NCBI GenBank assembly: GCA_964247265.1
Contig: CAXTTS010000082.1
Location: 1 to 12,567, forward strand
DNA length: 12,567 nucleotides
Source: Alterirhizorhabdus sp964247265
GTDB lineage: Bacteria > Pseudomonadota > Alphaproteobacteria > Sphingomonadales > Sphingomonadaceae
Direction of reading: 5' to 3'
Each line of letters starts with the position of its first letter. Within the stretch, counting starts at the first letter, position 1. Below are positions 1 through 5,054 of this stretch, piece by piece. The notes below the pieces were generated by a model. That model ran no database searches. It was not told the origin of the DNA and worked only from the letters and a program-made list of their open reading frames with translations. Both the position numbers and the translations under genes were made by a program.

Positions 1-477
1 GGACTGCCGATCGGAGAGGACCTGCTCGGTGATCTCCGTGCAGGCGCAGAAGAAGCCTTCGACCTTCGCCCCTTCGCCCCGGATGGGAGTGTACGAGAAG
101 GCGAAGTGTGTCTCCTCGACGAAGCCGCGCCGCTCCATGATGAGCGTGATGTCGTCCATATGGACGGCGGTGCCGGCATAGGCCTGATCCACGATCGGGG
201 TCAGGTCCGATCGGATCTCCGCCCAGACCTGCAGGAAAGGTCGACCGAGTGCACTCGGGTGCTTGCCGGCGAGCACGTCCGCATAGCCGTCATTGTACAG
301 CAGGAGCTGTTTGCTCCCCCAGACGACGAACATCGGCTGCTTCGCGTCGAGGAGGACACCGACCAGCGCCTTCAGCGACGTCGGCCATTCGCCGGGCGGC
401 CCAAGCGGGGTGGAACTCCAGTCGCGAGCGCGGATGGCCGCCCCCATCTCGCCGCCACCACTGAGGAAACTCAACAT
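1..477 (-). CDS. PAS-domain sensor histidine kinase, N-terminal part (runs off window)
   Basis: The reading frame is open from ATG at 477 to the window edge, giving 159 codons without a stop. An in-frame TGA lies two codons upstream of the ATG, so this ATG (or the Met 10 codons later) is the start. The protein begins with the pattern GEMGAAIRARDWSSTPLGPP followed by W.TSLK, then FVVWG, LLYNDGYADVL, HP.ALG and FSYTPIRGE..VEGFFC. This is the typical N-terminal PAS_4-type domain of soluble multi-PAS sensor kinases common in alphaproteobacteria. It ends at CTEITEQVL, the usual end of the PAS fold before the next domain. No signal peptide or membrane segment is seen, so it is probably cytosolic. 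The kinase domain itself is outside the window, so the catalytic class (HWE/HisKA_2 or hybrid HisKA) is inference. It lies 54 bp downstream of the DUF937 gene on the same strand and may be co-transcribed. The PAS call is firm; the kinase call is by family precedent. Confidence 0.82.
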   Translation of the reverse strand, partial: MLSFLSGGGEMGAAIRARDWSSTPLGPPGEWPTSLKALVGVLLDAKQPMFVVWGSKQLLLYNDGYADVLAGKHPSALGRPFLQVWAEIRSDLTPIVDQAYAGTAVHMDDITLIMERRGFVEETHFAFSYTPIRGEGAKVEGFFCACTEITEQVLSDRQS

Positions 478-531
478 TGGTCAGTCATATTCGCTTGGGC
501 CGTCTCTTCAGAAACTTGTCGGTGCGCGGCA

Positions 532-1095
532 CTAATGCCCCAGCTTGCCAAGAATGTCGTTCAACGCATTGCCGCCTCCGCCACCCAGCATGCCACCCAG
601 CATGCCGCCCAAGCCGCCGCCGCTCGGTCCAGCGTCGCCTGGGCTGCCGCCTCCGAGCACGCCACCAAGCATTCCGCCCAGCCCGCCCCCTCCGGATTGC
701 TTGGAGAAATAGCCGGTCGCGAGCATGGCCACCAGTGGGAGCATCCTCTTGAGAAGGTCTGGTGAAAGGCCTGTCCTGCCCGCCGCGTCTGAAGCCACAG
801 CTCGGCTCGTGTCCTTCGATCCGAAGATCTGGCCCAGCACATCGTTGCCGGCACTCGGATCGGTAGGCGCGGGAGCGGTCAACTGTCCCAGCAACCCGCC
901 GCCCCCCAATTGGCCAAGAACGTCCGCCAGCCCACCGAGACCCTTTGGATGTGCCGCGGCCTGGTTCTGCATGCCTCCCATCACGGCCGGCAGGAGGGCG
1001 GAGATGCCAGAGTGCGCGGTGCCATCGTCCACCCCCAACTCACGCGCTATTGCGGCCACACCACCTTCATCCTGCAACGCGTTCATGATGTCCAT
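532..1095 (-). CDS. DUF937 domain-containing protein, glycine-rich
   Basis: A 187-aa protein. It starts at ATG 1095, preceded by AAGAGGAG at a good ribosome-binding distance. Residues 1-45 (MDIMNALQDEGGVAAIARELGVDD, then ALLPAVMGGMQ) match the DUF937 helical pattern, and GLSPDLLKRMLPLVAMLATGYF at about 109-130 repeats the motif in the second half. The linkers and C-terminus are strongly Gly-rich, with two copies of GGGLGGMLGG and a GGGGGNALNDILGKLGH end typical of the family. No signal peptide is visible. The molecular function of DUF937/YidB-like proteins is not established, so none is assigned. Codon use is as in the neighbours and the gene looks intact. The nearest same-strand neighbour is the PAS kinase downstream. 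Upstream there is no same-strand intact gene for about 500 bp, so its promoter should lie in 1100-1200, but I could not pick one out. Confidence 0.85.
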   Translation of the reverse strand: MDIMNALQDEGGVAAIARELGVDDGTAHSGISALLPAVMGGMQNQAAAHPKGLGGLADVLGQLGGGGLLGQLTAPAPTDPSAGNDVLGQIFGSKDTSRAVASDAAGRTGLSPDLLKRMLPLVAMLATGYFSKQSGGGGLGGMLGGVLGGGSPGDAGPSGGGLGGMLGGMLGGGGGNALNDILGKLGH

Positions 1096-1184
1096 TGTGC
1101 ACTCCTCTTGTCCGGGTAACGCGCCGACACACGGAACGTGCCGGGCGGGCTGCCGCTGGCTGGTCGCTACCGGTCAGGCGAGAC

Positions 1185-1370
1185 TCACGAACGGATGGCT
1201 GCCGCACACCCCCCGAGGAATGACAAGGCGATGGCGCTGTTGCTCGCCCATGTCTCGAAGCCGTGCGGGGCGCCTCGTACGACATCGATGCGGCACGGAA
1301 CTCCTGCGGTGCAGAGACTATCGCGATAGTTCTGCGCCTCCTCGTAGAAGAGATCGATCCGGCATGACTG
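1185..1370 (-). pseudogene. C-terminal remnant of an alpha/beta hydrolase (esterase/lipase type)
   Basis: The minus strand reads RIDLFYEEAQNYRDSL, then TAGVPCRIDVVRGAPHGFE, then WASNSAIALSF, ending at a stop (TGA) at 1185-1187. This is the C-terminal signature of alpha/beta hydrolases of the HSL/esterase type: D.F.DEA..Y...L..AGVP...DV.PGAPHGF, in which the His of PHGF is the catalytic-triad histidine and the Asp of the DLF segment is near the triad acid. Only about 60 residues remain out of the usual roughly 300. Upstream of about 1370 the frame continues as DRTVDAVSQS-type sequence without resemblance to the family, and the nucleophile elbow (GxSxG) is absent. I infer a decayed gene whose 5' portion has been lost. 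It is not expected to make a working enzyme. The family call is by motif reading only. Confidence 0.55.
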
Positions 1371-1473
1371 GGATACAGCGTCCACTGTTCGATCGTCGCG
1401 CCGCCCTCGTCCAAACTTGCGATCGCGGGCGGTATCGGCGCGGGCGCTGCCGCGAGGTGCTCGACGCGATCTT

Positions 1474-1494
1474 CTATGTGCTATGTGCTATGTG
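1474..1494. repeat. Three tandem copies of the heptamer CTATGTG
   Basis: The heptamer CTATGTG occurs three times head to tail (1474-1480, 1481-1487, 1488-1494) without mismatch. On the minus strand the repeat supplies the TAG stop that closes the GST-like remnant frame. It is AT-richer than its surroundings and most likely a replication-slippage product in non-coding DNA. Confidence 0.9.
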
Positions 1495-1599
1495 ATTGTC
1501 CGGTCGGGGAATGCAGGGCTGACCGGCGAGCCGCTCGTGCAGGTTGACAGCGTTCAGGTGCGGAAAGCCATCCAGCACGGGAGCAAACTTCGCACACTG
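1474..1599 (-). pseudogene. Possible C-terminal remnant of a maleylacetoacetate isomerase / zeta-class GST
   Basis: Immediately after the AarF stop, in another frame of the same strand, the sequence reads AKFAPVLDGFPHLNAV, then ERLAGQPCIPRPDNH, closing at TAG 1474-1476. The spacing and residues resemble the end of maleylacetoacetate isomerases and related GSTs: a RF.VDL..FP.I..I segment followed about 20 residues later by a P-[ED]-N/R-Q tail. Only about 40 residues remain of a normal 210 or so, and no start or N-terminal thioredoxin-like domain is present. This was read by eye without an alignment, so chance similarity is a real possibility. If correct, it is the tail of a lost catabolic gene (tyrosine/gentisate type). 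Confidence 0.3.
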
Positions 1600-1601
1600 C
1601 T

Positions 1602-2951
1602 TCAGGCTCGATACTTGAGAGGAGCGCGGGTTGCCAGCGCATCGGCAGCGAGTTCGCGCACCCTGACGCGCGCCTTCAACCGCGCGGCAAGCAGCGCGGT
1701 GCCGCTCACCTTGCGCTGCACGAACAGCATGTCGGCGGGTGGAACGTGCCAGGCGGACCGATCCGCCAGCAGGCCCTTTGCTTCCTCGCGGACCACCGGC
1801 ACGAAGGCCCGGTCGCCGAAGTCGAAGGGGCCGGGCCGGTGCATCGCCTGGTCGATTGCCGCGACGATGCGATCGACGGCTGGTCGATGTGCCGCGACCG
1901 CACCCTGTCCGAGAAAGCCGGTCGCGACCGCAATGTCGCGCACGCGGTCCAGATCGCGGGCGAAACCGGCGTCGAGCAGCGCGCGATAGGCGTCCGCCGT
2001 CGCCGGCGGCACAGCCCGCGCGGCGCCGAAATCGAGCAGCACCAGCCGGCCGGTTTCGGCCTGCCAGCGATAGTTGGCGAAGTTCGGATCGGTCTGCATC
2101 ACGCCGAAGGCGAACAGCTCGTGCAGCACCAGGTCGATCAGCGCCGTCATTGCCGAGTCGCGCACCGTCTGCGGCGCGTCGATCAAGGTTTCGATTGATT
2201 GCCCCTCGACGAAAGTCATCGCCAGCACACGCCGGGTGGTGAGGCCATCCTCCAGCTCCGGCACGATGTAGCGCGCATCTCCGGCGAGCAGCGTACCGAA
2301 CCGGCGCAGCTCGCTGCCCTCACGCAGATAGTCCGTCTCGTCCGCCAGCTGGCGCTTGGCTTCTGCGAGCAGCGGCGCGAGATCGATCGTCGCGGGCAGC
2401 AGATTGGAGATCCTGAGCAGGGTGGCGACATTGTCGACGTCGGCGTCGATGCTGTCGGCGACGCCCGGATACTGAACCTTGATCGCCAGCGTGCGGCCAT
2501 CCGGCAGCGTGGCGCGATGCACCTGGCCGATCGAGGCCGCCGCGATCGGAGTCGCCTCGAAGTGGCGGAAGCGACGCCGCCAGTCGCGCCCCCATTCGGC
2601 CGCGAGTACCTTGTCGAGCTGCTGCGGCGGCATCCGCTGTGCCTGGTCGCGCAGCCGCGCCAGAATGGCGGAAAGCTCGGCCGGCAGGATGTCGCCCGCA
2701 TCCATCGAGATCATCTGCCCGAGCTTCATCGCGGCGCCACGCAAATGGGCGAGCCGGTCCGCCAGGCGCGCTGCGTTGCCGGGCGTCAGGATCATGTCAC
2801 CCAGGCGTGGCCGCTCGCCATTCGCCAGCCGCCGCGCACCTTCCGCCAGCATGCCGCCGGCCACCCCGCCGGCGAGCCGTCCGAACGTGCCCAGCCGGGC
2901 CAGCCGCCCGCTCGGAACCGCGCGGGAACCCCTGTTTCGATCATCTGCCAT
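1602..2951 (-). CDS. AarF/ABC1/UbiB-family atypical kinase-like protein
   Basis: A 449-aa protein from ATG 2951. An alternative ATG at 2999 would add 16 residues, but family members begin near MADD..RG.AVPSGR, so 2951 is preferred; neither start has a strong ribosome-binding site. Landmarks in order: GGVAGGMLAEGARRL (about 28-42), the invariant KxGQ motif KLGQ at 76-79 followed by MISMDAGDILPAEL, the Ala-rich nucleotide-binding loop AAASIGQVHRA at 137-147, the lysine of LAIKVQYPGV at 158, an acidic helix near E205, DPNFAN at 288-293 replacing the kinase catalytic loop, and DFG at 307-309. All key residues are present. Family knowledge: UbiB/COQ8-like proteins have ATPase or lipid-related activity and support ubiquinone synthesis. 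The MQTDPNFANY variant is closer to the ADCK/COQ8 type than to classical UbiB, and no C-terminal transmembrane pair is evident, so I give no symbol. No quinone biosynthesis gene is adjacent. Length is normal for the group. Confidence 0.9.
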   Translation of the reverse strand: MADDRNRGSRAVPSGRLARLGTFGRLAGGVAGGMLAEGARRLANGERPRLGDMILTPGNAARLADRLAHLRGAAMKLGQMISMDAGDILPAELSAILARLRDQAQRMPPQQLDKVLAAEWGRDWRRRFRHFEATPIAAASIGQVHRATLPDGRTLAIKVQYPGVADSIDADVDNVATLLRISNLLPATIDLAPLLAEAKRQLADETDYLREGSELRRFGTLLAGDARYIVPELEDGLTTRRVLAMTFVEGQSIETLIDAPQTVRDSAMTALIDLVLHELFAFGVMQTDPNFANYRWQAETGRLVLLDFGAARAVPPATADAYRALLDAGFARDLDRVRDIAVATGFLGQGAVAAHRPAVDRIVAAIDQAMHRPGPFDFGDRAFVPVVREEAKGLLADRSAWHVPPADMLFVQRKVSGTALLAARLKARVRVRELAADALATRAPLKYRA

Positions 2952-3239
2952 CCACGCATAGCTGTCCGGCCATGGTGCAAGTTCCGTTGGCACGATCATC
3001 GATGGCGAGCGTCGGCGGCTGACGTATTTCCGGTCATCGCCGATCCGACCCTGCCAAACGCATCGGTGCGATCACGTCGCCCTCTACGTCAGCACAATGG
3101 AGGCGTGTTTCGTGGATGGGCGACCGTGCCGTGCCGCATCCAGGCGGCTTCTGCGGGAGCTTGAACGAATAACGCCTGATTCGTGCGGAGACGCACGAAG
3201 TGGACGTGCGATGGCTCGATTGTACGGCCAACGCGCTCC

Positions 3240-3593
3240 TCTCCGGCAAAGCTCAAGCCGCGCCATCAGGATGAGGCGCCCGACCGTCGGCCCCTTGCCG
3301 CGCGCGATCGCATGGAGATGGCTGGTGGATATGCCGAGCGCCTTGGCGACCGCTGTCGGCGTAAGCGCCGGATCGGCGATGTTTGCGTTGATGAAGCGCC
3401 GGGCGCGTTCGAACAGATGATCGTTGCAGCTGTCGGTCTGTCGCTCCGCCACCCGGTTCTTCTGCCGGCAGAGCGCCGCGAACTGGCCGAGCAGGTGATC
3501 CGACAATCCTTCATCGTCGGCATCGTCGAGGCAGTGCCCCTCGCGCCAGATGCTGTGCAGCAGCGCGCTGAAGACCGCGCCGTGCCCCTCCAA
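3240..3593 (-). pseudogene. Truncated AraC-family transcriptional regulator
   Basis: The minus-strand frame reads AVFSALLHSIWREG near its beginning, DEGLSDHLLGQF, then LFERARRFINANIADPALTP and AVAKALGISTSHLHAIARGK, PTVGRLILMARLELCRR. This is the end of an AraC_binding_2-type sensory domain, the linker helix and the first helix-turn-helix of an AraC DNA-binding domain. After LELCRR (about 3240) homology stops: the expected second HTH with GF.D.SHFSR.F and the P.EYR end is absent in all three frames. On the 5' side homology stops at about 3590, where only a TTG could start, leaving about 115 residues of the usual 310-330. The frame remains open to 3084, but the tail is Arg/Ser-rich and does not look like protein. 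Loss of both ends argues against function. Normally such a protein would bind DNA as a one-component regulator; its target is unknown. Confidence 0.7.
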
Positions 3594-3699
3594 TTTCTTC
3601 TCCTACGTCGCGCCACAGACGGTCGGCGCCGTGCCGATCGACGACCTGCTCGACGAAATCCAGACGCTGGACGACAAGCAGGCGCAACTACCAAGCTGA
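3592..3699 (+). pseudogene. Unidentified plus-strand C-terminal fragment (35 codons)
   Basis: From about 3592 the plus strand reads NFFSYVAPQTVGAVPIDDLL, then DEIQTLDDKQAQLPS and a TGA stop at 3697-3699. The composition (acidic amphipathic helix DDLLDEIQTLDDKQAQ, mostly G/C third positions) looks like a genuine protein C-terminus. The frame begins to look coding exactly where the oppositely oriented AraC remnant ends, so the two fragments appear joined head to head at a breakpoint near 3590. No start codon or ribosome-binding site precedes it. I do not recognise the family. Confidence 0.4.
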
Positions 3700-3818
3700 G
3701 CGATCCCTCGTTCCGCGAACGCCTGCGCGAGCGCACATCGTCCGCGCCGTGGACCTATCTCTGGACGAAGACCGTCGTCGGCGAATATGCGCCGCAGCGC
3801 CTCGCTTCAGAGTTGCAT
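3696..3818 (+). other. Unidentified plus-strand coding-like fragment
   Basis: Overlapping the previous stop in another frame, the plus strand reads LSDPSFRERLRERTSSAPWT and then YLWTKTVVGEYAPQRLASEL. The residue make-up (aromatics in WTYLW, charged helix FRERLRER) and GC-biased third positions suggest real protein up to about 3818, after which the frame loses that character although it stays open. No ATG, GTG or TTG lies at its apparent beginning. It may be the start of a gene that followed the preceding fragment in an operon, or the continuation of the same gene after a frameshift. Family unknown. Confidence 0.3.
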
Positions 3819-3875
3819 GCTCGCCCGCAAGGCTCGGCTCACCAGTCCGGCGCGAACCGTCTGGCAGCGAACCAG

Positions 3876-3996
3876 TCATTTCGCGAAGGCGACGATGCTC
3901 ACGCGGTTTTCGGCGCGCGCATGGTTCGGATGCGGCGTCAGCGCAAAGCGGGCCTTTACGTGGAAGCTATGTCGCGCCCAGCGCGGCAGCGCGTGC
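3876..3996 (-). other. Coding-like minus-strand tail of unknown identity, just behind the LprI stop
   Basis: The minus strand reads WARHSFHVKARFALTPHP, then NHARAENRVSIVAFAK, and stops at TGA 3876-3878. Third positions are about three-quarters G/C and the end looks like a natural C-terminus. The frame overlaps the last codons of the LprI-type gene in a different phase, so it could be a further C-terminal segment separated by a frameshift, a remnant of another gene, or chance. No start codon was found for it. Confidence 0.2.
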
Positions 3997-4196
3997 CCGC
4001 GTCGTGACCCAGCACCGCGCGACGTATAGCGACGCCGCGGAGCCGCCGCCATGCGCCCTGACCAGACAGTTGCGGTTGCGCGATTTCAGCCAGGCGCGCT
4101 GTTCGGCCAGCAGCGTCTGCCGCGCCGCCGGGCGAAGGCGCGCCCGCAGAGCGTTGTAGCGGGCGCTCATCCTCGCATCGGCGATGCGCAGGTCGT
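3967..4196 (-). CDS. LprI-type (DUF1311) protein, C-terminal part; interrupted by the assembly gap
   Basis: Reading out of the gap, the frame gives DLRIADARMSARYNALRARL, then RPAARQTLLAEQRAWLKSRN, a Cys in RNC, GG..ASLYVARCWVTTRARAA, and a TAG stop at 3967-3969. This matches the second half of the DUF1311 (lysozyme inhibitor LprI-like) domain: L...D..M...Y..LRA.L....R..L...QRAWL..R...C....G....L...C....T..R. The two cysteines normally pair with others in the N-terminal half. Family members are usually secreted and small. The N-terminus with its expected signal peptide is not in this piece: it is either in the gap or represented by the open frame on the far side (4298-4426). The internal ATG of MSARYN is not a credible start because family homology continues upstream of it. 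Confidence 0.72.
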
Positions 4197-4296
4197 NNNN
4201 NNNNNNNNNNNNNNNNNNNNNNNNNNNNNNNNNNNNNNNNNNNNNNNNNNNNNNNNNNNNNNNNNNNNNNNNNNNNNNNNNNNNNNNNNNNNNNNN
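4197..4296. other. Assembly gap of exactly 100 N
   Basis: Exactly 100 undetermined bases, the customary placeholder length for a scaffold gap of unknown size. It interrupts the LprI-type gene. Frames cannot be carried across it by counting the Ns. Confidence 0.97.
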
Positions 4297-4297
4297 T

Positions 4298-4426
4298 GTC
4301 GCATATGGCCACCCGCAGCGGGCCGCCGTTCAGCGAGATACGCCAGCCGATACCCTCGCCGCAGCGTGCGAAGGCTTCGCGGTGGAAGGCGCGCGCCGAC
4401 GCCCGGCAGACCCAATCGGCGGTCAG
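4298..4426 (-). CDS. Open frame leading into the gap; candidate N-terminal part of the LprI-type gene
   Basis: On the minus strand the frame LTADWVCRASARAFHREAFA, then RCGEGIGWRISLNGG and PLRVAICD enters the gap. About 36 of 42 third positions are G or C, so this frame is very probably coding. The end, VAICD, resembles the E.AIC.D motif just before the LprI domain continues, which would let it join the fragment at 3967-4196. Against this, no ATG, GTG or TTG occurs in frame between the end of the 60-aa gene and the first Cys; the only overlap-type candidate is CTG at 4426-4424 (in CTGA over the neighbour's stop). No signal peptide is present either. It could therefore belong to a different protein, or the start may be hidden by a sequencing error. 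Confidence 0.4.
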
Positions 4427-4605
4427 CCGAAGCGGACGATCCGCAGCGGCGGCTCGGCGGCCTCCACCTTCGCCGCTTCGTGGCGGTACATCTCCGCCAG
4501 GGCCCGGTGAAGACGGGCGCTTTCCGGGCTGGCGGCGCGCGCCGCAGCCTGTTCCTCGCGTATCGCGAAGCCGATGTAACGATGAGTTTGCGACCCCATG
4601 TCCAT
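4423..4605 (-). CDS. Small hypothetical protein, 60 aa
   Basis: Starts at ATG 4605, with a textbook GGAGGG ribosome-binding site at 4612-4617. The protein is mostly one amphipathic helical stretch: FAIREEQAAARAASPESARL, then HRALAEMYRHEAAKVEA, ending EPPLRIVRFG. Short proteins with a repeated EE..AA......H..LA..Y..EA pattern are frequent in sphingomonads and lack an assigned function. No signal peptide, membrane segment or cysteine. Ala/Glu/Arg-rich composition and GC-biased codons support it being real. Its TGA stop overlaps the open frame that enters the gap, so the two could be translationally linked. Upstream is 118 bp of non-coding sequence to the next gene. Confidence 0.7.
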   Translation of the reverse strand: MDMGSQTHRYIGFAIREEQAAARAASPESARLHRALAEMYRHEAAKVEAAEPPLRIVRFG

Positions 4606-4723
4606 AACCAGCCCTCCGTATCATACGGATGTGCCACAGCCTTCGCGCACGCGCCTTAACCTAGCGTGAGTTCCGGGGGAACATAGGCACTTACGCGCCG
4701 CCGCGCTGCCGATCCCGCCCCCC

Positions 4724-5026
4724 TCAGCCCCGCCGCGTGCCGGTCATCGGAAAGCTGCCGAACGCGCCCGCCGTCACGCTGCCGTTCAGCGTGTCGCCGG
4801 CGATCGTGCCCTTGCAGTCCAGCCGCATCGGGAACGGCATCTTCACTTCCATCGCCCAGCCGATCGTGTCGCCGTTCACCGTGCCGTCGCTGATCGGCAG
4901 CGCACCCAGCGCGCCGGAAATCTCGCCGGAAAAGGTGGCGCCGTCGGCTTTCACCGTCAGCACCGTCTTCTGCTCGCCCATCGGCGAGGCGGTCACGCAA
5001 TCCCAGATGCCGTCGACATCGGCCAT
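4724..5026 (-). CDS. Small cytosolic beta-rich protein, 100 aa, function unknown
   Basis: Starts at ATG 5026 behind AAAGGAA at a suitable distance. The frame stays open upstream to 5125, but that part overlaps the M16 gene end and has no protein character. The sequence shows alternating short strands and turns: GIWDCVTASPMGEQKTVLTV, DGATFSGEISG, then DGTVNGDTIGWAMEV, PMRLDCKGTIAGDTLNGS and AFGSFPMTG. The G.W....SPMG.Q...L....DG..F.G pattern with later G.V.G..I.W and G...GD.L.G motifs is a recurrent small-protein family in sphingomonads and related bacteria, plausibly a small beta-barrel. No signal peptide; two Cys (C9 in WDC and one in LDCKG). The biochemical role is unknown. It lies only 28 bp behind the M16 peptidase on the same strand, so co-transcription is likely. 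Confidence 0.8.
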   Translation of the reverse strand: MADVDGIWDCVTASPMGEQKTVLTVKADGATFSGEISGALGALPISDGTVNGDTIGWAMEVKMPFPMRLDCKGTIAGDTLNGSVTAGAFGSFPMTGTRRG

Positions 5027-5054
5027 GTTCGTTCCTTTGCTTGGAAAGCGAGCG

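Larger units (their letters stand above)
1120..1600. other. Decayed intergenic stretch between the DUF937 and AarF genes
   Basis: About 480 bp without an intact gene. It holds, on the minus strand, the tail of an alpha/beta hydrolase, a short heptamer repeat, and a possible GST/maleylacetoacetate isomerase tail directly behind the AarF stop. The remaining sequence, about 1385-1470, is open in more than one frame but shows no recognisable protein pattern. I see no terminator hairpin with a T-run, no transposase and no inverted repeats that would mark an inserted element. Confidence 0.6.

Noticed and set aside
532..740. Gly-rich repeats in the DUF937 gene as a separate repeat element or silk-like protein
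   Set aside because: GGGLGGMLGG linkers are normal for DUF937 proteins, and the codons are not exact DNA repeats.
3034..3249. Frame-shifted continuation of the AraC regulator containing its second helix-turn-helix
   Set aside because: I read all three minus-strand frames downstream of 3240. None shows the GF.D..HFSR.F or P.EYR landmarks, so this is loss and not a simple frameshift.
4648..4674. GGAAC-N18-CGTG on the minus strand upstream of the 60-aa gene, resembling an EcfG general stress promoter
   Set aside because: The -10 part deviates from CGTT and the spacer is at the long end of the usual range. Too weak to annotate.
4606..4723. Possible Rho-independent terminator behind the 100-aa gene
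   Set aside because: GC-rich partial complementarity is present but there is no clean stem and no T-run.
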